From the NCBI GenBank assembly GCA_017590115.1, contig JAGGNK010012559.1:2525236-2589235 (forward strand): a stretch of DNA of 64,000 nt, read 5' to 3'. The notes under the pieces were generated by a model that saw nothing but the letters and a program-made list of their open reading frames with translations, was not told the DNA's origin and did no database searches. The position numbers and the translations under genes were made by a program. Positions 1 through 13,200 of the stretch are shown in pieces. Source of the stretch: Montifringilla adamsi (lineage: Eukaryota > Chordata > Aves > Passeriformes > Passeridae). The number at the start of each line of letters is the position of its first letter. The first letter of the stretch is position 1.

Positions 1-950
1 CCACTACACCCATATGGATCCTCTGTTGTCAGACGCACTGACAGCTTCTGCTGCTTCCCCATATCACTTGTGATTTTATTGTGTTTGTCATTTCTCTTTG
101 CCCATTGTCTCTGGTCACACCTGCCCACATTACTTACACCCCACTCCCTTGGAACTATGCAGCCTTTCTATCAACCATTGTGGGGACATCTGGGGAAGAA
201 GTTTTCTACCAGTGGTGCTGGCACCCTGCTTTGGGTTTTGGAAATCCAGCACCCACACTTCCAATCCAAGAGATAAGCATTGCAACCATGCCTCAGGCTT
301 TGGTGAGTCCTCATTGTGGAGTAGTGCAAACAAGAGCAACTGCTCACTAAGGACTCCTCAGCCTCCTGTGCCACCAGATGCCAGGAGCACTGGCACAGCG
401 AACTTCTGCTGGAGGGAAAGCACAAGGTGTGAGGTAAAGTCCTGACCCACCCAGCATGAGTGATGGAGGGAGGTGACGGAAAACAGACTGAGCTGAGCTG
501 ATAAAGGAGGAGAAGGAAGCCCCTCACCAAGGTGTAACTGAACCAGCTGCTGGGTGGGGTCTGCAGTGTGGGGAAGAGAGTGAATGGAAACTCAGGAAAT
601 GATAATTGTCAAATCTCTGGATCCAAGTGAGAGACAGCCTGCCTGCTCTGTGTCACGCAGAAGGAGCATGGCTGCAGCTGGTGGCACGGTGCCCGTGCCA
701 AGAAGGGCTGCCACGGCCCAGGCTGGTATTTCAAAGAAAAAAGCTTAGTGGTGTGAGGTTAGACACTCAGAAATTTCTGTCCAGGGAGAGGAAATGATGT
801 AGAGGAAAAATAAGGAAGCTCTGGCTGCTCCAAGATAAAACAATTTTTTTTTCATTAATATTTTTAATGATGGGGACTTAGTGCAGTCAGCAGAAGCTGC
901 TGACAAAAGTACAGAAAAGGACGAGTGGAATGAGGGATGTTAGAAGGTGA
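1..950. other. Upstream flank, no gene recognised
   Basis: This stretch lies before the LUZP1 CpG island. Short open frames occur on both strands but none has a recognisable domain, splice context or similarity I know. An AT-rich patch sits near 840-870. I see no repeat family here. It is most likely intergenic DNA upstream of LUZP1. Confidence 0.5.
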
Positions 951-1611
951 GGAGGCAGCTCCCCTTTTCCCCAGATGTCCCACAATGGCCAGTAGGCTCC
1001 GAGCCCGTCACGTCTCGCTGCCGGGCCGGGAGGCTGGAATTGCTCACCGGCCTCAGACCGCGTCTGCTGGGGACTCAGCTGGGCCAGGGCAGCGCGGTGC
1101 TGCAGGGCTCCCGGTGTCCTTCACCGTGCCACCCGCCCGGCCAGCAGCCCCGGGGCTCTGCTCAGCGCTCAGCCGCACCGGGAGCAACTTTTCCCCGTTA
1201 GTGTTGGGGGACATCTCTTGTCTCTGCTCCCGTCTCGGCATCCCCGGGCTGCAGATACCAGAGGTGGAACCAACCACAGCTGGACTGACCACCAAGTCCC
1301 ACACCCTCCAAGAGATGGCACTAAAGGGGGGATGCGGCGGGAGAGGAGGACAAAACCTCGCTGTGCCGCTTGGCCTGGGGCGCTGCCCTGCTTTTAGAGA
1401 GCCGGGACCGGCACCGCCTGCCCCGACACCAAAGCCCCGAGGCAGCGGCAGATCCGAAGAAGGGGTTGTCCTTCTGGAGCACGAACCCACCGTGAAACCA
1501 GCCACGGCAGCGCCTCCGCTGCGCCCATCCGCGCCACCAACCCCACCCAGCTCCGCGCCGGGGCCTTGCGGAAACTTTCCCTCCCTGCCCCAAGCGCCCT
1601 CCGGCCCCCCC

Positions 1612-1622
1612 AAAATGGCGGC
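1612..1622 (+). promoter_or_regulatory. YY1-type motif
   Basis: AAAATGGCGGC matches the YY1 binding consensus in the orientation often found close to transcription starts of CpG-island genes. It is about 100 bp before the CRE and 235 bp before the putative exon 1 donor. The motif is seen directly; its use is inferred. Confidence 0.55.
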
Positions 1623-1712
1623 CGGGGCCTCCCCGCCCTCTCAGGGCCGGGGGCGGGCGCCGCGGAGCCGCACGGCGGCCGGGCCGGGCCGCCAGCCCCC
1701 GCCCGCTCCCGC

Positions 1713-1720
1713 TGACGTCA
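1713..1720. promoter_or_regulatory. Palindromic full CRE (CREB/ATF site)
   Basis: TGACGTCA is a perfect full-length cAMP response element inside the CpG island. In promoters such sites usually lie within about 100 bp of the start site, which would put the LUZP1 start near 1730-1800. Binding is not shown by sequence alone. Confidence 0.6.
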
Positions 1721-1739
1721 AGCACCGCCCGGTACCGCG

Positions 1740-1857
1740 TCCCTCCCCTCATTGTCAGCGCCCGCACCCGCCGCCCGAGCCCCGGAGCCCCTCGCGGGCT
1801 GCGGCTGCCCAAGCCCGGGCTGGGAGGGAGCGAAGCCTGGCCGCTCCTGCTGCCCAG
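1740..1857 (+). other. LUZP1: Putative 5' UTR exon 1 of LUZP1
   Basis: A good donor (CCCAG then GTAGGC, GT at 1858-1859) follows the CRE-containing promoter. The coding exon has its own acceptor at 22740-22741 and starts in non-coding sequence, so at least one upstream untranslated exon is needed, and this is the best candidate. The start is approximate. Additional untranslated exons inside the long intron cannot be excluded. Confidence 0.5.
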
Positions 1858-4800
1858 GTAGGCAGAGGTGGGCGATGAAGGGGCGGAGGGCGGGGGGTGC
1901 CGCAGACCGGCGGGGCGGGGAGGAATTTGAGGCATCCGCTTTGTCTTTGACCGCCGCCGCCTTTCCCGTCCCTTCCCGTGCGGGCGAGCGGGTGCCTCGA
2001 GGCCGGGTCGCCCGCGGTGGCGGCTGCGGCGGGGACCCCCCGCGGGAGAGCCGGCCCTGAGGCGCCCGCCGGGGCCTCGGCTCCCGCTCGGAAATGGAGC
2101 CGCCGTCGGGCTCCTTCCGACGGGACCGGAACAGCCGCTTTCCTGAGCGGAGATCGGCCCCGTCCCCGCCCGGGAAGGGCACGGTCCCACCGGTCCTCGC
2201 TGTAGCGAACTGCCCGCAAGGAAGTTTCTAAACCCATTGGCTGGTGCTCGGTTGAGATTTTGGAGGTTTCCAGGCGCTTAACGCGTTTTCTGTGGATAAC
2301 CTTTTTTTTTTTTTTCCCCTTGCTGCAGCCACATACTCCCTTTCCTGTTGCTTATTTTTCCTGAATTCCCCCTTCTTTCCCAGCCCGCCCACGTTTATCA
2401 TATAATTAATAACGTTCTTTTATATATATGCTTTTCTGATGCTCTGACTTTGTTAATCACTTCAGTCTTCTTTGCTCCCTCGTCGTGAGGGAATTAATTG
2501 ATGGAGCATTGTGAAACTTTTCTTTGCCTCTTTCGGAAATTTCTGAAACTTCCCTCATTTGGCTTTGACAGGTGTCCCATGTGCTGGCATGTGAGGCCAG
2601 TGCCACAGCAAACCTTTGCTTGTTGTCCTTGGCGATTGCGCTTTCATTCCATATCTGCATTTTTTTCCCCTTTGTAATGCTACATCTGAAGCCTTTAAAC
2701 CAATTAAACGCAAGTTAAACTTACCATCCCAGCTAATCAGCACATTTGAGTTAGGTGCGGTGAGGTTAGGTTTTAACTGGTGCGTAAATTCTATTAAAGT
2801 GTTCCTCACAAATCGGGGGAAGGAGTGCTCATCGCTGCCGCGTGTGCTGGGGTTGTTGCTTATCGAGCTGGGGTGGGTGAACGCCTCTCACCACAGTGAT
2901 GACAGTGGGGAAGGGGGATTTTTACAACCTGGAATCGTCTGTGGCATTCCGTGTTTAGAGGGAAAAAATGCAGTAACTTCCCACATGCCTACAGCCTCAT
3001 GGCAGAGGTATGCATCTGCTGACCTGCAGGACATTGGGGGGAGGCGTCGTTCCCCAGTGTTACAGTCTGTGCGAGGACAGAACCAGCAGCTCTGTGCTCT
3101 GGTCACTTTGTGCAGCCAGTAGCCAGCTGGCATATTTCGGCCGGGACAGCGTGCTCTGTGGCTGGTTTGCATCTGCGGCACTTGCATTAGTGTAGTTCCT
3201 CCGTTGTATGGGCGCTGCAGCAGTAAGGGCTGCACAAAACGGTGGGCAGTGCCTGCCAGGCTGACATCCCCACCTTGCGGCTCCAGGAGTCCCGAGGGAG
3301 CGATGCTGTGATACTTGAGCAGGGCAAGACCCCTCCCGGGCATGGGACCCCCTCACCGGCAGTGCCTGCGGCTGCTCAGGGCAGCCAGCCCTCTGTAGCA
3401 CTGCAAGGAGGAGGAGGACGGGGAGAGCTGATTGCTGTGTTTCTGTTGGATATGTGTCTGAAAGTTCCTGGGGAAGGAATGACTTGGGGTAGAGGGACTG
3501 TGGGGGAGCAGCACAATTCAAGAGTAATCAGGTTCCCATTAACTAATGTCTCCTGATCTAAGTAGTTTTTCAACCTCAGCTTCCTCATAATGCTCTGAAG
3601 TAGTAAAGTTTCTGCACTCCAGTACAGGCCTATCTGACCAGTGCTGACTTCCGAAGAAGTAGAAATAAGTTACAGGAGTGTAGCCTTTTCACAAGCCTTC
3701 TGGCTGTCTCTGTGTTCTGAAAATTGCCCAACTGAGAGGAAGTTACTGATTTTCTGTATTTAATATGAGGCTAGGAATTGTAGGCAAAAATAACTCGTGT
3801 TAAAAAAGAGAACTCTCAAATGTGGCTGTTACGAGAATGATAATGTTTAAAAGCCCAGTATGCCTTGCAATCTAGGTCACATTATTTTGTATGTTCAAAT
3901 GGGTTGGTGATCTTTGAGCATGACCTTACAGAGTATTGTACCCAGGGACTCTGAGGCTGTGCATGTCCTCCATGAAACGTTTCCTTCCTACCGTGGGTTG
4001 CAGTTGGTGAGGAACCAGAGGCCTCTTTCCTCATAGGAGTTTTTCAGAAAAATGGCTGGCATTACTGAGTGAAATGACAAAGAAGGACAATTTTGATACA
4101 ATTGTTACACTAAAATGAAGCCTATAATCTCTTTAGGAGGTAGTTTTTATTGGAAGGGTGATGATTTGTAGCAGTAATATGTTTTACACTGACAAGTGGA
4201 CTGCAGATTATGGGAGCCCTTAAAACTTGTTGGAATGGAGAACCTTTGTTGTGATGGTTATGGCATGGTTACATACGTCTTCACACATCCAAGGCCTGCT
4301 GTACAGACTTTTTGCCTTGTAAGGCACACATGAAGTAGAAAGCATGAATGTTTTCAAATACTTGGTGGCAGCTGATGAGCAGGTGTTATTGCCAGCACTT
4401 CTTGCATTCCCAAAGCTGGTGGTTGGCTTTGTCCTTCCATACTGTTTTTCTCTCTGCTTTCAATGGGCTGAATCTTTGGAGGGCTTTAGTCTTTTAACTT
4501 GATCTCTTCTTCCCTCGGTAGCCACCAAAGGCATGATTAATCTCCCTGTCCAAGCTCATCTGTTTGCCAGGGTAACAGGGGCTGGCAGCCTTCTCCTGGT
4601 GGTGACTGCAGCCACTCACTGCACACGCTGTGGACAGTCACATCTCTCTGGATTTGAGGGTTTACAGCTGGTGACTGAATCAGTTTGGTGGAAAACCCAC
4701 AAACCATTTGCCTTTAACTGTCCAGATTTAGGAGCCTTCATAACCACCCTGACTGAGAAGGCATGCCAGGCATGCCATTCCTGTGAAGTCTGTGAGGTTT

Positions 4801-7800
4801 GGGTTGATTCAGCAGCCTGAAAACCAGTGTTTTTGAAGTGATCAAATATAAAGTGTGGCATTGGATGTCAGCCATCAGAATGTGGCAATTCAGGCCTCAA
4901 TGCTTTTGTGTCTCTGGTGGTGTCTTAGGTTTTGGCAGTGATGCTCCCCTGCTGAGGCCCTAATCTGGGCAGATAAGGGTTTGTAAGGATGCCTCAGCCC
5001 TGTGTGCTTTAACCCTCACCAGGGTGGAGTAAGATATGCAGGTGCAACCCACAGCTTTACCTAAGCGTGACAGCAGCATGCACAGAAGCGTGAATGCTGT
5101 GCACAGGCAGTTTCTGTTTCATTTTCTGTAAAAGAAAGCTGAGAATATTTTGTTGTGCAGCAAATGTAACATTTGTGTTCCTGAACATTTGAATTTCACA
5201 CAGAAATACAGTCCAGAAAGGTGAATGCACCCTGTGACTTATGGGCTGAAAGGAGAAGGGGGTGTTTAGAAAAAGAAGAGTTTTAATGTTGTACTTAGCA
5301 CTCAGCCCACTCTGCAGCCTTGTCTCTTCTCACAATAGAGCCCCTTAGGATCCACCCCAATAACCTCAGGAATGAAATGTATCACTTCCTTGCTTAGGGA
5401 CAAAGTTGCCAATACACAGGTATAAAGTATAAGAACACATAAGCTGGTAAGTTTATTTCTGTGTGATGGTGGGCGGATGAGAGTGTCTGCTTGCTCTTGT
5501 CAAGTTGGTGGAGAGATGGGTTTTCACATCCTCTCCAGTCATGGATCTGGGAAGAGCTACATCAGTGCAGGTGGGCACTGTGCCTGGAGGAGGTGGGTTT
5601 GCCTTTCCCCTTGTCCTAACTGCTTTCTCCTCCAAGTGCCCTTTCTAGCCCTACCCCAGCTGACAAAAACTCCATGCAGCCGTGTTCAGAGTTGATCTGG
5701 GTGAAAATTAACCACCAGGCTCCCCCCACTCCCTTTAGCCCTGCCAGATTCCCAGCCTGGTTGCAGGGCTGCTTTACTCTGGCCAAGGGAAGGGAGCATG
5801 AAGCTAGAAGGAGGCAGGCACAGTGCAGGGCCACCTGAAAATGACTATAAAACTTAAGTTTGAGGATCTGGTCCAAAGTTTGTGAGGTCACTTGTGCAGT
5901 AATAGCATCCCTCAAGCGTCTAAGCATTGCTGTCTGCATTGAGGTCTCTGTCCATGCTTTCACAGTGCGTTTGGATGTGCTACCTTTGCAAAATTCCTGA
6001 TCGTACAAAGTGCTGCCCAGGTTTGGGTACAGGAGTAGAGACATCATGTTTAGAGGACTTCAGTGGAAAATTTTCTACATTTTTTAAGTCCCAGTCTTTT
6101 TGGCCCTGTTTGTCAGAGCTTCATTGAATTGAGCAAGCCTCAAATGTCCTCCTCACAAAGTAACTTCAGAGTCCTATCATCTGGGCCCTGAGCAGCTGAA
6201 TTGGATATGAGCCAGCAAAGTGTGCCGGTCTCACGTGTGTAAATACTTCGTGTGTGCTGGAAACTTCCGTATGGCTGCTCCTTGGCCTGCTGCAGCACGA
6301 TAGCTGTGATGCTGCCCTGCCCTGTGTGTCAGGGAACCAGCTGTCCACAGCCCAGCCGTGCTCACTGCCCTCCCTTGGCTGCAGGCACAGGCAGACTGGC
6401 CTGGTTCCACGTCTGCTTCTGACAGGTGGGCTCCTGAGTGCTCCAGGATGAAGTAAGGGGGGACGTGCACTGTCAGGTGTGGATACTTCCTCATCACTCC
6501 TCCTTGCTGTCTGCCCTGGTTTGTGGGGAATGTGGTGGTTTAGCTGCTTCGAGTCACAAAGGGGAAAGTGTAGGCTTTGACGATTTTTAATCAGTACTGG
6601 GTGGACAAGCCCCTGCATGTAAACATTTATAGTTCTGAATTTACTTAGCTAATTGGTTTTTAAGTCATAGTTTGACCTGTACTGCCCAGGCCATAGTATC
6701 AAACCTTGCTTAGTATTGAATTAACTCATTAACTCAGCCGGTTTTGAGGTTTGTGATTTCAACTTGCAAACTTGATGCCTGGAGAGGGGGGAGGGGGCGT
6801 TGATCTAAATAAGATTTTTTTGCCACAAAAACCCTGTCTTGCTTGCTTGGATTTGTGGTTGTTTGGCTCAGAAGTAGTAGGACTGATTTCATTCAGACCC
6901 TTTGCAAATAGTGTTGTGGCTATCCTTGATTGTGCACTGCATGCCTCAGAGAAAGCAGAGCAGCAGGAGATGAGAACCAGGGCTTTCTTAGCCCTGGTAG
7001 GATTCTGCTTTGGTGGTTAATATTACAAAACCACTGGAGCTTGGGGCTCATGTGTCAGGCTGCACAGAAGGAGAGGAAAGCATCTGTGGCTGTAGGCAGG
7101 TGATGTGAGAGGGCTGCCTGACCTGTGTCATGGCACAGCAGTCCTGTGGGGCAGCTGAGGAAGGTGCATTTTGGTGACACACCGAAATATATTGTCACCT
7201 CTGCTTCAGGACAGCAGCCCTCCCACTCTGGGAGCCTGTGGGCAGCATGCAGCAGGTGATCCCAGTGACTGCTCCCATCTCCCCTGAGGGTCCTGGAGCA
7301 GGTGACAGCAAGTACCCTGCACTGGAAGTGCAAGTGCCAGGGTAGGTAAAGGTGGTGTGGGAGCAAAAGAGGAGCATGTTGCTGTGTGACATGGCAGGGC
7401 CTGTGTTCCTCCTTCTTGTGTAAGCGTTGCAGTGTTCTAATTGACCTCTAAAATTGGTAGCTTCATCCTAAGCTGAAAATGTCTTTCTGCATGACTGATC
7501 ACGATGAACATAAGCTCAAGCAACTCTTTAATTAGCTCAAGAATGTTTCTCTTTACCTTGAATGCTTACTTTTCACATTTTCCTCTGTTGCTGCATGCAA
7601 TGCAGTGCTTGCAGCAAGGTAGCTCTGGGCTGTGCAGCAAGGGTGGTTCTGATGGTTGGTGTCGTCAGCCCTGCCACCCGTGCTGCACGCCGCACAGCTC
7701 TGCACAGATGGGAGTGACAGCTTTTGCTGCAGTGCTGCACCCTCCGTACGTGTTGCAGCAAAATCTGTCAGACACGTTCATTCTCAGAATTGAACTAATT

Positions 7801-9052
7801 AAAATTGCTTCTAGAAGCATTATCTGGCTCTTAAGGTTCAGCACTGGCTCGTGTCTTCCCCACTGGATTGATTTGAAAATCACAGGATATGTTTCGAGGC
7901 TGCAGAGGCTCCAAGGTTGTCTTGATCATCTGATTCCACTGCAGCACTTTCAGCTGCTTGTGCCTTTGAGGTGCCTGTGCCTCACGTGGGAGTGCAGTGG
8001 GTTACCTTAAAGGGAAAATCTGATGAAACTTCTTCAAGAACTTGTTGTTACATGTGATATCTTAGTGGAATTTACTGGAATAGAATGGAGATTCCTGACC
8101 TAGGATCTGGAGCAGAGCTGCAAAAACATTAATTTCTCAGGTAGTGTGAATCATTTGGAAATATGTCTGTTTTTACTGGAGAACAATTATTCCTGGATGA
8201 TAATAAATAACTACTAGTACTGCTTTGTGGTGAGAATTTGAACTTGAAGCAATTGAGAATTCCTAATGAAGTCTCTCACTCTTCTGTCTGCATCCTATTC
8301 TGTATAGCTGCTCTTCAAGATTGTTTTTAATGTTGCTGAGTATGACTAATGTCCTTGCATAAAGGTATCCTGTGTAACGTGGGTGTTGATGTTTCTGTGT
8401 GTTTTGGCTGTTAGTATATTGTAAACTGCCTGCATATGCTCTAAAATTTTCTGGATGTTACCTTTTATGCATTGGGCAGAGCCTGGGAGCAAGAAGCCCA
8501 GTTTGGAATAGATATTTTCCTTTTGTCTGTAACCACTGTCAGAGGGGCTGTGAAGGGAACAGTGAGTAGGAGCAGTGCTTTGGGGAAGCTGTGAAATTGT
8601 GTGTGTTTGAAGGTGACTGCAGGAACAATGCTGCAGTGGAGCATTACTAGCTGTGGAGGTGGGGAACTCTTTTCCAGCAGATGGGAAGATGGGGAGGCTC
8701 TTTGGGGTGTACTCTTTGCAGAGCACAGAGCACAAACAGGCTGCTGGTAGCTGGTGTGTGAGAGCTGGGCTTAGAGGCTGGCTGGAGGTGCAGGCACAGA
8801 GAAACAGCAACTGCTGAGTGCAGGGAAACAGCTGTGCCCTGCTGACTGCCTGGATTGCCAGGTGGCACTCCTTGGGACTGGGTCACCTGCCCCTCATTTC
8901 CCTCCTGCAGCAGCAGGAGTGGCAAGCCCCATTCTCTAGCTTGCTTTCTCTGGCTGCCTTACAACAGGAATACGCTCCCAAGTCCTTACACACAGATCAT
9001 CTCCATTCACTTTTCCTCAGCTGCCTACGCTTTCAGCTGATTTGGGTTTTCT

Positions 9053-9056
<4 letters not shown>

Positions 9057-9084
<28 letters not shown>
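9057..9084 (+). repeat. Poly(T) run
   Basis: An uninterrupted T run of about 28 nt in LUZP1 intron 1, preceded by a TTTTCTCTC stretch. Simple sequence with no linked element recognised. Confidence 0.85.
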
Positions 9085-9086
<2 letters not shown>

Positions 9087-9370
9087 TAGTCTCTGCCCTG
9101 TGTGCCTCTAGTGACTGCTGCAACTGCTGGGGCATGTGGCTGAGAGTTCAGCACAGTCCTTGCTTTGGAACCCAGCTGTGTGTGAGGTGGTGGGGCACAC
9201 AGAGCATCTCTCTCTGCAAAAGCAAGAATGGCAGCAGCAAGCTGGACAGGCTTAGCAAAGCAATGGCAGCATGGCAGTGACTGCCTGTGAGGCAGATCAA
9301 GAGAAGGCTGTTCTTTTCTGCTCAGTACTGGTGAGATGCCTTAAGTGTCATGACATTCAGATGGATATTT

Positions 9371-9715
9371 CACTAGACCAGGTTGCCTAAAGCCCCATCC
9401 AATGTAACCTTGGACACTTGCTGGGATGGAGCATCCACAGCTTCTTTGGGCAACTTGTGCCAGTGACTCACCACCTTCACAAGGAAAAATTTCTTCCTAA
9501 TATCTAATCTTTACCTGCTCTCTTAGTTTGAAACCAGTGCCCACATCCTATCACTACAGTGCATGGCAAAAGTCTGTCTGTGTCTTTCTTATAAACCCTC
9601 TTTATATATTGAAAGGCCACTATAAGGTCTCCCCAGAGTCTCCTCTTTTCCAGACTGAACAACCCTAGCTCTCTCAGCCCTTCTTCACTGAAGTATTACA
9701 GCCCTTGGCCTTTTT

Positions 9716-9750
<35 letters not shown>

Positions 9751-10065
9751 TAGCCACTTGTGAACCCACTGTAGTCTTTCTGAGGACACCAGAACTCCAG
9801 ATGTAGTGCTCCAGGTGGGGTCTCATGAGAGCAGAGCAGGAGAATCACTTCCCTTAATCTGCTGACCATACTTTTTTTGATGCAGCCTGGGACCACTGTT
9901 GGCTTTCTAGGCTACAAGCACACATTTCTGGGTCATGTCCAATTTTTTGTCCACCAATACCCCCAAGTCTGTCTCTGCAGGACTGCTCTCAATCCGTTCA
10001 TCCACCAGTCTGAACTGATGCTGGGTATTGCCCGATTCCAGATGCAGAAAGTGACAGCATGGTAA
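9371..10065 (-). mobile_element. CR1 LINE, 3'-part fragment, minus orientation
   Basis: The plus strand reads as the reverse complement of the bird CR1 3' region: the 'ctagaccaggttgc' block, 'gggcaacttgtgccagtg', 'tttcttcctaatatctaatct', then the 'ctccaggtggggtctca' block and 'gttggctttct.ggct' block further in. The copy is diverged and lacks its outermost 3' tail. A T run of about 39 nt interrupts it at 9711-9749, where CR1 normally has unique sequence. Remains of coding frames here are broken. Confidence 0.85.
9711..9749 (+). repeat. Poly(T) run inside the CR1 copy
   Basis: TTTTTTC followed by about 32 T residues, between two CR1-matching halves. It replaces or interrupts a short part of CR1 sequence. 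Confidence 0.85.
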
Positions 10066-10159
10066 ATTCTGACTGAACATAAAGGAAAATAATTTTCTCC
10101 CTGATGTTGTTCTGACAGGAAACAAGGGCCAAGGGGTTGGGGCATTTCTCACCCTGGAG

Positions 10160-10235
10160 ATTTTCACAACTTAATGCAGTCCTGAGCAACCTGCTCCAGC
10201 CTTGGACACTAACCCTGTTTGAAATCAGAGCTGGA
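10160..10235 (+). mobile_element. Second CR1-like fragment, plus orientation
   Basis: The stretch with 'cctgagcaacctgctccag' and 'aaccctgtttgaaatcag' resembles the 3' region of some CR1 subfamilies read on the plus strand, opposite to the copy just before it. It is short and diverged, so the call is tentative. Confidence 0.35.
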
Positions 10236-13200
10236 CTGAGGTTAGCTTCCTCTCCTTACTGCTAACTAAGATGAGAGAGAAAATATGAATTCTCTACTCT
10301 TTCCCTCCTCTGTAGAAAGGAGCAGCATGGTGGGGGAAGCAGTGTGGTCCTGTCTCAGTACAGCCACACCAGTGCTTCCTTCCTATGAAACATCCTTCCT
10401 TCCTTCAGTGCAGGGAGTACAAGGGGAAAAAACATGTAAATAACAATGCAAGTGAGCACAGTGTCCTGGAGGGGATCCTCTGCTGCCATTTTTGCGTCAT
10501 GCTCTATTTCTCACTCTCCACTTCTTAAACATGCTGCAAGAAAAGCATATGCCCTCTTGGCTCTGATCTTCATTTAGGATAGGATTCAGATAAATTAATG
10601 CTTGGCATTAAGCCTGCAGATTTTGTCATTAGCATCTTGTGTAATGCTTGTAAGGAGTACCTGTGCTCCAGGAGCAGTAGAATTTGTCTGTCTGTTGTCC
10701 ATTAGTCGACAGCCTTGGATAACCAGTGGACTTAAAAGCAAATGCAAGCTGCTCTGTAGAACTGCCTTGTTTAATACAAGGTAATTCAAGATTGTTGGTC
10801 TTCTAGCAGCATGAAATGGAGAATTTGGAACAAAGTTTCCCCATGGTAGTCGTGAGTGGAGTGGCATCTTTAACCCTTTCATGTCCTATCAACAAGAAAC
10901 TGGTGGGAGATGGAAGAACTTTAAAGCTGGTGATGTTATTCAGCTTGGAAGAGGTATGGCTCAGGACCTTCCTGATGGAAATCCTGTCCCACGCTTCTGA
11001 CTCAACAGCTTCTTAGCTGCCTACTGAAGGAGGCAGCTGGGTGCTGAGGATGGTCTCTCTGGGAAGTTACAGCTGTTCTCCTGTTTCGGTGCCCTCCCTA
11101 GTCAAAGGAGACACTTTTCCCCAAGCGTGTGGGGAATTACTCTGGCCCGTTTTTGGAAAGAAAGAGCAGAGGCCAGGTATCTCTCTGCTATCTCTTTCTG
11201 CATTAAGGAGAATCCCAGCAGTGACTGCTGAACGCCCCAGCCAGTTACCAGACCATGGACCTCTGGCTTATGGAGAGTATCAGGTGCCCTTGCAGCTCTT
11301 CCCAGAGCAGAGTGTGTGGTGCAGGGTATGTGGCTGGTCTCTGCCTGCTAGGGCAATGAGGTGCCCTCACCTTTATGTCCTGCTTGCCCTGGTCCTGGCA
11401 CAATGCTGTGTGTCTGTGTGTGAAATGCCTGTTGTCATTTTGAGAGGCTCAGCCTGCAAGTGAATGTATTCCATCCATAAATTCATCAAGGCTTTCAAGT
11501 GGGCAGTTTTCAGTGGCAGTGCTGCCCAGTGTCATAACACAATCTTGGCAGCTTGTCTTGGAGTCTCCCCATTGTCCATGGAGTGTTAGTTTTGAGATTA
11601 AAGTCCCCACAGCTACAAGCATGCTCTCACAAAGGCAGCATGTTCCTGTTTGTAAACGTTATTTTATTTACTTTTTTGTTACCTGAGGGTATTTTCAGCA
11701 ATAAATTGAACACAAAGACTACTCTTAGGATCTTCCAATCCACCCAGCTGTCCTCATTGAGAAAATCATATTTAAGAGTGATTTATAAGACATTTTTAAG
11801 TTCCTGAATACTTCCTTTCATTTGACTTCACACTTGCCAGTGAACAAAAAAGCTGCAGGTTGGAAGCTCAGGGAGGAAAAAAAAAGCTGGTTGTTATACA
11901 GGAGTCCAGGATCACAATTAGTATTTGTGGTACAGCAAATACTAACAGGGGACAGAGTTACCAACTGTTTGTATTGGGCGGCCTTGAAGGATGTAGAGAT
12001 TACTCAGGGTGTGTTGGTTAGCCAGCCAGCCTTCATTTACCTGAGCAAGTGGTTGTGAGACTCTGTGCCCGTGGTCCACCCAGTTCACAAGGCTCTGGGG
12101 AGAATTCAGCCAGGCTTTGGCTGCCCTGCCTGTGAGTCAGTGCCTGTGGTGTGTGCGTACCTGGCTGATGGAAGGGCGTCCTGCTGCAGCATCGTGCCCT
12201 GTCTTGCCTGCCTGCTCGCTGTCCTGGGCGCTTGCTGGGTTCAGCTGCTGCTCCTGCAGCTCTGGAAGAGACCCTGAGCTGGTGATGGCACCTTGGTTTG
12301 GTAACAACACCCGGTGTCTTGCTTCAGAGCGTGTGGATTTCATGAATTGCGGCCAAAAGGTTTGCCTCAAGCTGGAAGTGATGCTGCTGCTGTAACCCAA
12401 GCTGGCCAGAGGCATTTCTAATGGCTCACAGCTTCCTCCTGGACTTTTCATGACAGCAGTGTTAACCCTTCTGTTCCCCAGGTGCTGAGCTGAGGTGTGC
12501 TGCTAGTCTCTCCCACATCTCTAACAAATGTTTGTCCAAAAGTTGCAGGGTGGCACGGCTGCAGTGAGCTCCAGCACACTCTTGAGCTGCTGCAGTGCTG
12601 CCCCTGCCAGCGTGCCTGCATGCCAGGCACTGCAGCTCCCCTAACACACAGCCCTCTCACCAGGAGTTCACAGTTCAAGTCTAAGCCCTGCTTTGCTCCA
12701 AGAGCAGCAGCAGTGGCACCTGTAACCTGAATCAGATTCCTTGGCTTCCTCAGGAGCCCTTCCATGGGTCTGAATTGCTACTAATTGCAGACTTTGTTCA
12801 GCCCTTTGCATTTCAGCTGCAAGCACAGGGCAGGCCATGCTGCTGAGCATGCCTGCAGGAGTACTGCTGTCCATCTATCCCCAGGCAGGGTCCTGAAAAT
12901 GTGCCAGCAATTTAATCTTCTGCATCTGCACTAAGCAGGGCAAGTTGTGGATTTGCATGGGGGAGGCTGTGTCAGGTGTTAGCCAGGCCAGGGCAAGCCT
13001 CTCACAGCCAAATCAAGGGGAACAGCAGTGTGCCCTGAAGAGGGATCCCCTCAGCAAGAGCAGCTCTGCAGAGACTTGGGGTAAAACTTCTACTGATTTA
13101 GGAGACTTCTGATGATCATGTTTCTTTCTAGTGGTAGGGCTGTTCTGTTCAATGGGTGGATAGCAATGCTAATGACTTATAAAGTTGACCTACAAGACAG

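Larger units (their letters stand above)
1380..2215. promoter_or_regulatory. LUZP1: CpG island, LUZP1 promoter region
   Basis: The sequence becomes very GC- and CpG-rich from about 1380 to 2215, with repeated GGGCGG/CCGCCC boxes suited to Sp1-type factors. It contains a YY1-type motif and a full CRE, and is followed by a good splice donor at 1858. No TATA box is obvious, as expected for a broadly expressed vertebrate gene. Inverted CCAAT (ATTGG) follows at about 2236. Assignment to LUZP1 is inferred from its position about 21 kb upstream of the coding exon on the same strand, with no other gene between. Confidence 0.75.

Noticed and set aside
937..2237. Long open frames on both strands in the CpG island (up to 313 and 289 codons)
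   Set aside because: They come from GC-rich composition with few stop codons, overlap each other in several frames, are Pro/Arg/Gly/Ala-rich and resemble no known protein.
9696..10167. Minus-strand open frames in the CR1 region
   Set aside because: They are remains of a 3'-truncated CR1 element, broken and with a poly(Lys) run made by the T tract.
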